The notes under the pieces: model-generated
The model's database searches: none
What the model was told of the DNA's origin: nothing
The model's input: the letters and a program-made list of their open reading frames with translations, nothing else
Assembly (NCBI GenBank): GCA_030626475.1
Contig: DAOUOW010000009.1
Span: 1 to 34,178 of the forward strand
Length of the DNA: 34,178 nt
From: Chloroflexota bacterium
GTDB taxonomy: Bacteria; Chloroflexota; Dehalococcoidia; E44-bin15
Reading direction: 5' to 3'
Shown here: one piece after another, positions 1-5,972 of the stretch
Numbering within the stretch: position 1 is the stretch's first letter
Layout of the letters: each line of letters begins with the position of its first letter
Made by a program: the position numbers and the translations under genes

Positions 1-280
1 CATGCTCGGCGGTTGCGGTAACGGCGAAGATGCGGTGGGGACACTTCAGTTCCATGCCAACGGTGAAGACTTTGTCCGGCAGGGATTTGTTTCCAAAGAC
101 GGCTGGAGCATTAACTTCGATCATGTGTATGTTAATCTTGCAGATGTCACCGCTTATCAGACTGACCCCCCGTATGACTCCCAATCGGGTGGCGACGTGG
201 AAGCTGAGGTTGAGGTCAGCCTTGACAGCGTGTATACCGTGGACCTGGCGGAGGGCGGCGAAAACGCTCCCCCTATCCTG
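1..280 (+). repeat. Direct repeat, copy A (partner 1220-1499)
   Basis: This 280-base stretch recurs in the same orientation 1219 bases downstream with mismatches only at 110, 113 and 183. The copy boundary at 280/281 is sharp. The left boundary lies outside the window, so the true repeat may be longer. The segment between the copies holds the Fur-family gene and cooT. Confidence 0.93.
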
Positions 281-337
281 AGTCCATGTCGAGGTTTCTT
301 CAATTCAGCCAGTTCTTTTCCGATCATGTTCTGTTAA
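1..337 (+). pseudogene. Truncated lipoprotein gene copy, left end outside window
   Basis: Positions 1-280 match 1220-1499 of the intact lipoprotein gene with three mismatches, two silent and one Gln/Leu change. The reading frame is open through the shared part. After base 280 similarity stops abruptly, and the frame runs about 18 unrelated codons to a TAA at 335-337. The ATG at base 2 is not the true start: the intact gene has 18 further residues of signal peptide upstream of this point, and here that part would lie before the window. The remnant keeps the lipobox end and the first third of the mature protein but lacks the central part and the His/Cys tail. It is read as a broken recent duplicate. 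It may be only an exported fragment or not expressed at all. Confidence 0.8.
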
Positions 338-352
338 CGCCATTGGTTGCGC

Positions 353-368
353 CTGCAAGCTATTGCAA
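353..368 (+). promoter_or_regulatory. Candidate operator, CTGCAA-N4-TTGCAA
   Basis: CTGCAA (353-358) and TTGCAA (363-368) are separated by GCTA. The same arrangement with the same 4-base gap occurs at 860-875, before the next gene. The right half-site coincides with the -35 box of the promoter for the Fur-family gene, so a bound repressor would block transcription and could give autoregulation. The Nur box of Streptomyces is known as two TTGCAA-like halves about 5 bases apart. Assignment to the adjacent regulator is inference. Confidence 0.6.
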
Positions 369-391
369 CAACCTCTCCCCTATGATATAAT
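363..391 (+). promoter_or_regulatory. Sigma-70-type promoter of the Fur-family gene
   Basis: TTGCAA (363-368), a 17-base spacer and a perfect TATAAT (386-391) form a good housekeeping promoter. The expected transcript start near 398 lies only about nine bases before the ATG at 407, leaving little room for a leader. This fits the weak ribosome-binding sequence there. Confidence 0.75.
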
Positions 392-406
392 TCTATAAAG
401 GCGAAG

Positions 407-841
407 ATGAAAGGCAAAGAGAAACGGGCTAAGGAAGCAGGCGATGTTTTGCGTGAGCTGGGTTACCGGCTAACCCCACAGCGCATGCTGATTCTGGCCG
501 CCGTGCAAGCAAGCGATAGCCACATCAGCGCCGAAGAGATCTACTCCCAAGTTCGCGCCCAATATCCCCATGTCAACATCTCCACAGTCTATCGCACCCT
601 TGACCTGTTGAAGGGGCTGAGTCTAGTAACGGAGACGGACCTTGGTGAAGGGCGAGTGCGCTACCACTACGCCGATAAAGGCCACCATCACCATCTCATC
701 TGCGAAAGGTGTGGCGCCATTATAGATGTGGACGAGAACCTATTCTTGCCTTTGAAAAGGACTTTGCTTAAGGACTACCAGTTCAATGCCGATATAAGGC
801 ACTTCGCCATCTTTGGACGCTGTACAAAGTGCCCAAGGTGA
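407..841 (+). CDS. Fur-family metal-responsive transcriptional regulator
   Basis: A 144-residue protein of normal length for the Fur/Zur/PerR/Nur family. The N-terminal winged helix spans about residues 10-85, with the recognition-helix motif NISTVYRTLDLL at 57-68. The C-terminal dimerisation domain begins with four histidines (93-96) followed by C99 and C102. A second pair, C139 and C142, lies at the extreme C-terminus, and the two pairs together would form the structural zinc site. Such proteins bind DNA when loaded with their sensed metal. The metal cannot be read from the sequence, but the neighbours (CooT and a nickel/cobalt ECF transporter) and the TTGCAA pairs upstream of this gene and of cooT point to nickel sensing of the Nur type. 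Zur, Fur or PerR remain possible. The ATG follows its promoter by only about 15 bases, so translation may start on a near-leaderless mRNA. Confidence 0.93.
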   Translation: MKGKEKRAKEAGDVLRELGYRLTPQRMLILAAVQASDSHISAEEIYSQVRAQYPHVNISTVYRTLDLLKGLSLVTETDLGEGRVRYHYADKGHHHHLICERCGAIIDVDENLFLPLKRTLLKDYQFNADIRHFAIFGRCTKCPR

Positions 842-859
842 TTTTTTTATAGGGAGTTA

Positions 860-875
860 TTGCAATTAGTTGCAA
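860..875 (+). promoter_or_regulatory. Candidate operator, TTGCAA-N4-TTGCAA, before cooT
   Basis: Two perfect TTGCAA halves (860-865 and 870-875) are separated by TTAG, matching the arrangement at 353-368. TTGCAA is its own reverse complement, so the whole site is both a direct and an inverted repeat. The right half could serve as a -35 box with a weak TAAAAC -10 at 892-897. This would place cooT, and perhaps the transport genes after it, under the same control as the regulator. Confidence 0.62.
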
Positions 876-919
876 ATGCACCCAATAGCGTTAAAACTTG
901 ACGTAGAGGAGTGAGAGCG

Positions 920-1108
920 ATGTGTGAAGCCATTGTTTACCTCGTCAACAACGGAGAGGAAAAGGAGATTATGCGGAACGTCCTTTTTCTACAGGTTCAA
1001 GGGGAGCGCCTGCTACTGGCCGACCTCTTGGGCAACAGGAAAGAGCTATCAGCCAGGATCCGGAATATCGACTTCGATCAACATAAGGTCATTGTTGAGG
1101 AGTCCTAG
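920..1108 (+). CDS. cooT: CooT-family nickel-binding protein
   Basis: A small 62-residue protein beginning Met-Cys-Glu-Ala, with the alternating hydrophobic pattern of a small beta-barrel (LFLQVQGERLLLADLLG, then ARIRNIDF). It matches the CooT family, whose Rhodospirillum rubrum member is a small dimer that binds nickel through the conserved Cys2 and is linked to maturation of CO dehydrogenase. The ATG at 920 is preferred over the in-frame GTG at 911. It places the cysteine at position 2 and leaves 8 bases after the AGAGGAG at 905-911, whereas 911 overlaps that site. The gene lies between a Fur-family regulator and nickel/cobalt transport genes, which supports a nickel-handling role. No CO dehydrogenase or hydrogenase is encoded in this window, so its client is unknown. 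Confidence 0.8.
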   Translation: MCEAIVYLVNNGEEKEIMRNVLFLQVQGERLLLADLLGNRKELSARIRNIDFDQHKVIVEES

Positions 1109-1166
1109 GAAAAGGAACACTTCTTCGTAATGGGTTTGTATAGGATACTATGTTAGGAGGATTTTA

Positions 1167-1970
1167 GTGGGAAAACGACTTCTTGTGCTGGCTCTTGCTG
1201 CATTGCTTGCTGCCAGTATCATGCTCGGCGGTTGCGGTAACGGCGAAGATGCGGTGGGGACACTTCAGTTCCATGCCAACGGTGAAGACTTTGTCCGGCA
1301 GGGATTTGTTTCCAAAGATGGTTGGAGCATTAACTTCGATCATGTGTATGTTAATCTTGCAGATGTCACCGCTTATCAGACTGACCCCCCGTATGACTCC
1401 CTATCGGGTGGCGACGTGGAAGCTGAGGTTGAGGTCAGCCTTGACAGCGTGTATACCGTGGACCTGGCGGAGGGCGGCGAAAACGCTCCCCCTATCCTGG
1501 TGGGCGAAGTGCAAAATGCTGCCGTAGGCCATTATAATGCCATCTCCTGGGAGATGGTCAAAGCATCATCAGGCCCCGCCGCTGGCTATGGCCTGGTTAT
1601 TGTCGGGACGGCCGAGAAAGATGGTCAGAGCATCGACTTTACCATCAAGGTCGAGAAGGAATACGAATACTCTTGTGGCGAATATGTCGGCGACGAACGT
1701 AAAGGCATCGTCGAGGACGGCGGCACGGCCGATGTGGAGATGACTTTCCACTTCGACCACGTCTTTGGTGACGCCGAGAGTCCGATGAGTGACCACTTGA
1801 ACATCGGCGCCGTCGGCTTTGAGCCATTTAATAGCATAGCGGAAGGTGGAAAGCTGGATGAGGACATGGCCGGGCTCCAGGCCAAACTCTCAGCAGAGGA
1901 TTACGCGACGCTGGTGGATGTTCTCCCCACCCTGGGTCACGTCGGCGAAGGCCATTGCCATTGCGAATAG
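1167..1970 (+). CDS. Lipoprotein with His/Cys-rich C-terminus, putative metal binder
   Basis: A 267-residue protein with a signal peptide ending in the lipobox LGGC (residues 20-23), so it should be lipid-anchored at Cys23 on the outer face of the membrane. The GTG start follows TTAGGAGG by 6 bases. Two short related motifs, FDHVYVN in the N-terminal half and FDHVFGD in the C-terminal half, hint at a duplicated beta-rich fold, perhaps distantly like DUF4382. I do not recognise the family with certainty. The protein ends GHVGEGHCHCE, a compact cluster of three His and two Cys suited to soft-metal binding. Lying between cooT and the ECF transporter genes, it could capture nickel or cobalt outside the cell and pass it to the membrane parts. 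This is inference. Bases 1220-1499 are duplicated at the left end of the window. Confidence 0.75.
   Translation: MGKRLLVLALAALLAASIMLGGCGNGEDAVGTLQFHANGEDFVRQGFVSKDGWSINFDHVYVNLADVTAYQTDPPYDSLSGGDVEAEVEVSLDSVYTVDLAEGGENAPPILVGEVQNAAVGHYNAISWEMVKASSGPAAGYGLVIVGTAEKDGQSIDFTIKVEKEYEYSCGEYVGDERKGIVEDGGTADVEMTFHFDHVFGDAESPMSDHLNIGAVGFEPFNSIAEGGKLDEDMAGLQAKLSAEDYATLVDVLPTLGHVGEGHCHCE
1220..1499 (+). repeat. Direct repeat, copy B, inside the intact lipoprotein gene
   Basis: Nearly identical to 1-280 (three mismatches). This copy lies within an intact gene, so it is likely the parental version or was kept in step by gene conversion. Confidence 0.93.
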
Positions 1971-2114
1971 CGCAAATCTCGATCTGAGAGGAGCTGGCTT
2001 TGCACATGTAGCCCCTGCAGCATCCATAGTTGCATTAGTCGTGGATAGCATTTCGGTTGTCCGTAAGAGGGGTAGTCTAGCAGTGGAAAAATCGCAGGAA
2101 GGAGACCAAAAACT

Positions 2115-3101
2115 ATGATTAAGGGGATACGTTTGATAGCTGCTATGCTATTAGCAGGGATATTGTTCATCGCTGTTACAGGTTTAGCAAGCGCCCACAA
2201 TCTCTACATAGAAACAGACACTAACCCGGAAATACCCACAGAGCAAGAGGTTCAGATACTCTTCGGTCATCCTAACGCTCCAGAGTCGTGTATGACAGTG
2301 CCAATGGAATATGCTCGAGTGTATAAACCCGACGGGACTATAGTAGAGCTAGAACTGAAAGAGGATTCAGGCTATCGCACGGCCAGTGAAGCCACCTATT
2401 GGTCAGCCAAGGTCACACTAGATCAGGAAGGTGATTGCGTTATAGCCGCCTCAAGAGTACCGATCTACTTTTCCCCCGCGTGGCATGACCTTGCTGGGTC
2501 ACCCGAGCTCACCCGAGACTGGGCGAAGGTGATTGTTCATGGCGGCGGGGAGGAACAGTGGCAGAAAGCGGTGGGTCTGCCGTTCGAGATCGTTCCACTG
2601 GTAAGTCCCTATGGTTTGCGCGTTGGAGACACTTTCAGGGCCCAAGTTCTATTTAATGGCGAGCCGATAAAAGCAGAATACGCTGCCGCTCATGAAACTG
2701 AAAGCATCCATGACCCAGAAGTAGCCCAAACAGGGGAAACAGCGGAGGACGGCACATTCTCAATATACATTAGTAAATCTGGAATGTGGACGGTGAAAGG
2801 AGAATATGACATCGAGGAACCAGGTACTTGGACTGCTACTTTCGACCTCGGGGGCTACTTTAAGGAAGGCGATAAGCTGGACTACGAGGTTGAAAGATAC
2901 CAGACAATGATGACAATGTGGGCCTCATCACTAGGAGCGTCGCCACCCGGACCCCAGGGGCCTGAAGGGCCCCCGGGACAGCAGGGACTAGCAGGGCCAC
3001 CGGGGTCGGCGGGAGGAGCCACCTGGGCATATGCAGCCCTCGGGGTCGCGATAGTCGCCGTGCTCCTAGGTGCTATCTCACTTGCCCGGGAGAGAGGCTA
3101 A
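2115..3101 (+). CDS. DUF4198-like (NikK-type) exported nickel-uptake protein
   Basis: A 328-residue protein. Residues 1-27 form a signal peptide ending Ala-Ser-Ala, so the mature chain would begin with His28 (HNLYIETD). The body, about 28-270, resembles the DUF4198 family (Pfam calls it a nickel-uptake substrate-specific region), with a second beta domain (about 185-250) like a carboxypeptidase-regulatory fold. Residues 279-300 are a collagen-like stretch with glycine at every third position (eight glycines), followed by one membrane helix (about 303-322) and a short basic tail. The likely layout is an extracytoplasmic metal-binding domain on a stalk. The ATG follows GGAAGGAG. In some nickel ECF systems extra subunits named NikK and NikL replace NikN; this gene and the next fit that pattern, though the exact name is inferred. 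Confidence 0.72.
   Translation: MIKGIRLIAAMLLAGILFIAVTGLASAHNLYIETDTNPEIPTEQEVQILFGHPNAPESCMTVPMEYARVYKPDGTIVELELKEDSGYRTASEATYWSAKVTLDQEGDCVIAASRVPIYFSPAWHDLAGSPELTRDWAKVIVHGGGEEQWQKAVGLPFEIVPLVSPYGLRVGDTFRAQVLFNGEPIKAEYAAAHETESIHDPEVAQTGETAEDGTFSIYISKSGMWTVKGEYDIEEPGTWTATFDLGGYFKEGDKLDYEVERYQTMMTMWASSLGASPPGPQGPEGPPGQQGLAGPPGSAGGATWAYAALGVAIVAVLLGAISLARERG
2949..3014 (+). repeat. Collagen-like G-X-Y repeat coding segment
   Basis: The segment encodes seven consecutive Gly-X-Y triplets plus an eighth glycine (residues 279-300 of the DUF4198-like protein), rich in proline at X and Y. The DNA is correspondingly rich in GGGCC-type runs. Collagen-like repeats can form trimeric stalks, and this one sits immediately before the membrane helix. 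Confidence 0.85.
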
Positions 3102-3200
3102 TAAAAATTGCGTATCTCAGATGGCGTGCTATCGGCTTCGATCTGAAAGTGAGGCCTGGCAGAATCTCGGCGGAGACCCCTGATTTCAGGAGGTGTGATT

Positions 3201-3668
3201 ATGGGTAGAAAGTGGAAACTTGTCATATGCATAACTTCTCTTCTCATTATCCTTGGCCTACCGACAGAAGTCCATGCCCATGGTGTCGTGATCAAATACA
3301 CGAGCGACATAGAGATTGAGATTGTCGCTACCTATGATACCGGCGAACCGATGGACGGTGCCCAGGTGTTAGTCTATGCGCCTGATGATCCCTCAACTCC
3401 TTGGCTAACGGGGGTCTGTGATGATAAAGGCCACTTCACCTTCACGCCCGACACCTCCAAGCCAGGCATCTGGGATGTCAAGATACGCCAGGCAGGCCAC
3501 GGTGGCATCATCCATATTCCTGTCGGTGAAGATGCGGTGGCAACCGGTAGCAGCGGCGGCGGCTATTCCGGCCTTCAGATCGTACTGATGGCGGCTTGCG
3601 TTACCTGGGGCATTATCGGTACGGCACTATATTTGTCGTCACGAAAGACAGCACGAAAGAGAGCCTGA
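3201..3668 (+). CDS. NikL-like auxiliary subunit of nickel/cobalt ECF transporter
   Basis: A 155-residue protein with an N-terminal hydrophobic signal segment (about 5-20) ending Val-His-Ala, so the mature chain would start with His27 (HGVVIKYTSD). A small beta-sandwich follows, about 28-115, with the typical GEPMDGAQVLVY and DDKGHFTFTPD pattern of carboxypeptidase-regulatory or NikL-type domains. It contains a HGGIIH motif, and a C-terminal membrane helix (about 124-145) precedes a basic tail. The ATG at 3201 is chosen over the GTG at 3195 because AGGAGG at 3188-3193 is 7 bases from the former and only 1 from the latter. Its stop shares one base with the cbiM start, so the two are translationally coupled. 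It probably works with CbiM as an extracytoplasmic metal-delivery subunit. Confidence 0.72.
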   Translation: MGRKWKLVICITSLLIILGLPTEVHAHGVVIKYTSDIEIEIVATYDTGEPMDGAQVLVYAPDDPSTPWLTGVCDDKGHFTFTPDTSKPGIWDVKIRQAGHGGIIHIPVGEDAVATGSSGGGYSGLQIVLMAACVTWGIIGTALYLSSRKTARKRA

Positions 3669-4309
3669 TGCATATCCCTGATGGTATTCTACCTGCCAGC
3701 GTGTGTGCTGCTGGCTATGCTGCCACTGTACCAATCGCCTGGTATTCAATTCACAAAATAAGAAAGGGAGGAGACCCTCGGGAGAACATCCCCAAAGCCT
3801 CTCTACTCACGGCTGCCTTCTTTGTTGCCTCCTGGATTCATATCCCGGTGCCACCTACCAGTGTTCACCTGGTGCTGAACGGCCTTTTGGGCGTTGTGCT
3901 GGGTCATTTTGCCTTCCCGGCTATTCTCATCGGCCTATTTTTCCAGGCAGTGATGTTTCAACACGGCGGTCTGACAACCTTGGGAGTGAATGCGATTGTA
4001 ATGGGATTTCCGGCACTACTTTCCTACTACATATTCCGGTTCGGCAACATTTTCAGGAAAGATAGCAATATAATCGCCGGAGTTTTTGGATTCCTGGCCG
4101 CCTTTTGTGCCATTGGTTTGTCGGTGAGCATCTTCGTGGTCGTTCTGATTACTAACATCCCAGGCGGTTTCGATGTCTCAACCGAGCGAGCAGCAATATA
4201 CACACTTGCCCTGGCCCACGTGCCGCTGATGTTCATCGAGGGTGCCTTCACCGCGTTTGTGGCCGTCTTCCTCCGGCGGGTGCAGCCAAAACTGTTGGTC
4301 AGAGCATGA
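3668..4309 (+). CDS. cbiM: Nickel/cobalt ECF transporter S component CbiM/NikM
   Basis: A 213-residue integral membrane protein with about six hydrophobic segments, the substrate-binding subunit of a group-I ECF metal importer. It begins Met-His-Ile-Pro-Asp-Gly, the family hallmark. In the known NikM structure the metal is held by the amino terminus, His2 and His67, and this protein has His2 and His67 (in VHLVLNG). The binding site therefore appears intact. The start at 3668 is fixed by this motif, and the longer frame beginning further upstream is rejected. CbiM takes cobalt and NikM takes nickel; sequence alone does not separate them. The nearby cooT and the NikK/NikL-like genes favour nickel. 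The stop overlaps the start of cbiQ in ATGA. Confidence 0.95.
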   Translation: MHIPDGILPASVCAAGYAATVPIAWYSIHKIRKGGDPRENIPKASLLTAAFFVASWIHIPVPPTSVHLVLNGLLGVVLGHFAFPAILIGLFFQAVMFQHGGLTTLGVNAIVMGFPALLSYYIFRFGNIFRKDSNIIAGVFGFLAAFCAIGLSVSIFVVVLITNIPGGFDVSTERAAIYTLALAHVPLMFIEGAFTAFVAVFLRRVQPKLLVRA

Positions 4310-5067
4310 GATTCGGATTCGATGAATATATCCACCTTGGCTCCCCATTGCATCGCTGGGATCCAAGGTACAAATTGATCGGTCTTCTGGCTCTAATCTT
4401 CGCTTTCTCCTTTGTCAGTGACCTGCGTATGCTGCCGGCAATGGTGGTTGTTACTTCCGCTGCCTATATTATCTCTAAACTGCCTGTCTCCTTCATGCTG
4501 ACCCGATTACGTTATCCCTCCTTCTTTCTCTTGGCAGTGGTTCTCCTCCTGCCCTTCCTCTCGGGAGAAACCATCGTCATGAGCATTGGCCCCCTCGATT
4601 TGCGGCAGGAAGGGCTTGTTGCCGTGCTCTTGATAGCTACCAGATTTCTCTCCATTCTGACGATAGGCTTGGTTCTCTTCAGCACTGCTCCCTTTTTGAC
4701 TACCATCAAAGCGATGCGCGCTTTACACCTCCCCGCCATCCTGACTGATATGGCACTTCTCACTTTCCGCTACCTTCAGGAGATCGGCGACTATCTGCAT
4801 AGAATGGAGACATCGATGAGGCTTCGGGGATTTGGCGAGCGGCGCTTTAGTATTCAGGGCTTCCGTATCCTGGCCTGGCTGGGCGGCAGTATCCTGGTGC
4901 GTAGTTATGAGCGTTCTGAATGGGTCTACAAGGCAATGATTCTGAGAGGCTATGGCCAAGCTGAGTCCCTTAAAGGCGAGTTTCAAGCCTCTTACACCGA
5001 TGTATTTGCTCTAGGTGCTACTCTCCTGATCGCAGCTGGGTTCGTTGCAGGGGATATCCTAATATAG
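4306..5067 (+). CDS. cbiQ: ECF transporter T component CbiQ/NikQ
   Basis: A 253-residue membrane protein with several hydrophobic helices and the two cytoplasmic coupling motifs of EcfT proteins. These are variants of Ala-Arg-Gly: RLRG at 172-175 (in MRLRGFG) and ILRG at 212-215 (in MILRGYG). These helices dock onto the ATPase and transmit its movement to CbiM. The N-terminal SPLHRWDPRYKL is also typical of CbiQ. The start overlaps the cbiM stop by four bases (ATGA). Together with CbiM and CbiO it completes the importer. Confidence 0.95.
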   Translation: MRFGFDEYIHLGSPLHRWDPRYKLIGLLALIFAFSFVSDLRMLPAMVVVTSAAYIISKLPVSFMLTRLRYPSFFLLAVVLLLPFLSGETIVMSIGPLDLRQEGLVAVLLIATRFLSILTIGLVLFSTAPFLTTIKAMRALHLPAILTDMALLTFRYLQEIGDYLHRMETSMRLRGFGERRFSIQGFRILAWLGGSILVRSYERSEWVYKAMILRGYGQAESLKGEFQASYTDVFALGATLLIAAGFVAGDILI

Positions 5068-5102
5068 ACATGAGTAAACTGCTTTGCTAGAATGGCTCGA
5101 AC

Positions 5103-5972
5103 ATGGGTAATGAAAGATCAGACGCACCGATGTCACCAGAAGAGTTTGTCGAACCCGCGCTCATGATTTCCGGTCTATGCTTCTCCTACCCGGACACGCC
5201 CAACGTTTTAGAGGACGTCAATCTCAAGGTGATGCCAGGGGAGCGAGTGGGACTTATCGGCCCTAATGGAGCTGGTAAGACCACTTTGTTTCTGCAAATC
5301 TGCGGCCTGCTGGAGCCGTCTGCGGGGCAGATCGTTGTGCTAGGTAAACCAGTGAAAAATCGAGACTTTCGCCCCGAGGTTGGCCTAGTCTTCCAGAATC
5401 CAGACGATCAACTTTTTTGCCCATCGGTGCGGGACGATGTCGCCTTTGGCCTGCAGAATATGGGGCTATCAAAAGACGAGGTCGAAGCGAGGGTAACGGA
5501 GGCATTATCTACCGTGGGGTGCTTGGAGCTTGCTGAAAGGCCTGTCCACCATCTCTCAGAAGGGGAGAAGCGCATGGTTTCAATTGCAGACGTGCTGGCG
5601 ATGTGGCCGCGACTAGTAATGTATGACGAACCCAGCGCCAATCTCGACATCCGCTCTCGGCGTCGTCTCATCCGCCTTTTGCAGGCATCAAAGGAGACGA
5701 TGCTAATCGCCGCTCACGACCTTGAACTCGTCTTGGAAGTATGTAACCGTGTCGTACTAATTGACAAGGGGCAAATAATTGTTGACGGGAACCCCCGCGA
5801 GATCATGGGCGATGACAGGTTGATGGAGAACCACGGTCAAGAAAAGCCCCATTCTCTTGTGCCACATTCACACAAAAGTAACAATCGTCCAACTTGTGCA
5901 GACTCGGACAGCCCAGGAGTTATCAAGCCTCAAGCTCGAGGCTCAAATCCAGGGCCTTCACCGAATGGGTGA
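5103..5972 (+). CDS. cbiO: ECF transporter ATPase CbiO/NikO
   Basis: A 289-residue ABC ATPase. Visible motifs are Walker A GPNGAGKTT (53-61), Q-loop Gln98 in FQNPDDQLF, the signature LSEGEKR (151-157, with Glu in place of the usual first Gly), Walker B LVMYDE (171-176) and switch His205. FQNPDDQLFCPSVRDDVAFG is characteristic of cobalt/nickel and other ECF ATPases. Energy from ATP would drive metal uptake through CbiM and CbiQ. The gene lies 35 bases after cbiQ with no clear ribosome-binding site, and a second in-frame ATG at 5130 is possible. The C-terminal tail after about residue 240 is not typical: it contains a His-rich patch (HSLVPHSH) and its last 16 codons overlap the end of nadC on the other strand. 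Confidence 0.93.
   Translation: MGNERSDAPMSPEEFVEPALMISGLCFSYPDTPNVLEDVNLKVMPGERVGLIGPNGAGKTTLFLQICGLLEPSAGQIVVLGKPVKNRDFRPEVGLVFQNPDDQLFCPSVRDDVAFGLQNMGLSKDEVEARVTEALSTVGCLELAERPVHHLSEGEKRMVSIADVLAMWPRLVMYDEPSANLDIRSRRRLIRLLQASKETMLIAAHDLELVLEVCNRVVLIDKGQIIVDGNPREIMGDDRLMENHGQEKPHSLVPHSHKSNNRPTCADSDSPGVIKPQARGSNPGPSPNG

Noticed and set aside
1109-1166. Separate promoter for the lipoprotein gene
   Set aside because: GATACT at 1144-1149 has no adequate -35; cotranscription with cooT is simpler.
1971-2114. Riboswitch or third operator upstream of the DUF4198-like gene
   Set aside because: Only degenerate TTGCAC (2000-2005) and TTGCAT (2030-2035) are present with wrong spacing, and no nickel/cobalt or cobalamin riboswitch core could be recognised by eye.
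3102-3200. Terminator between the DUF4198-like and NikL-like genes
   Set aside because: A 6-base inverted repeat (TCAGAT and ATCTGA) is present, but the loop is long and there is no T-tract.
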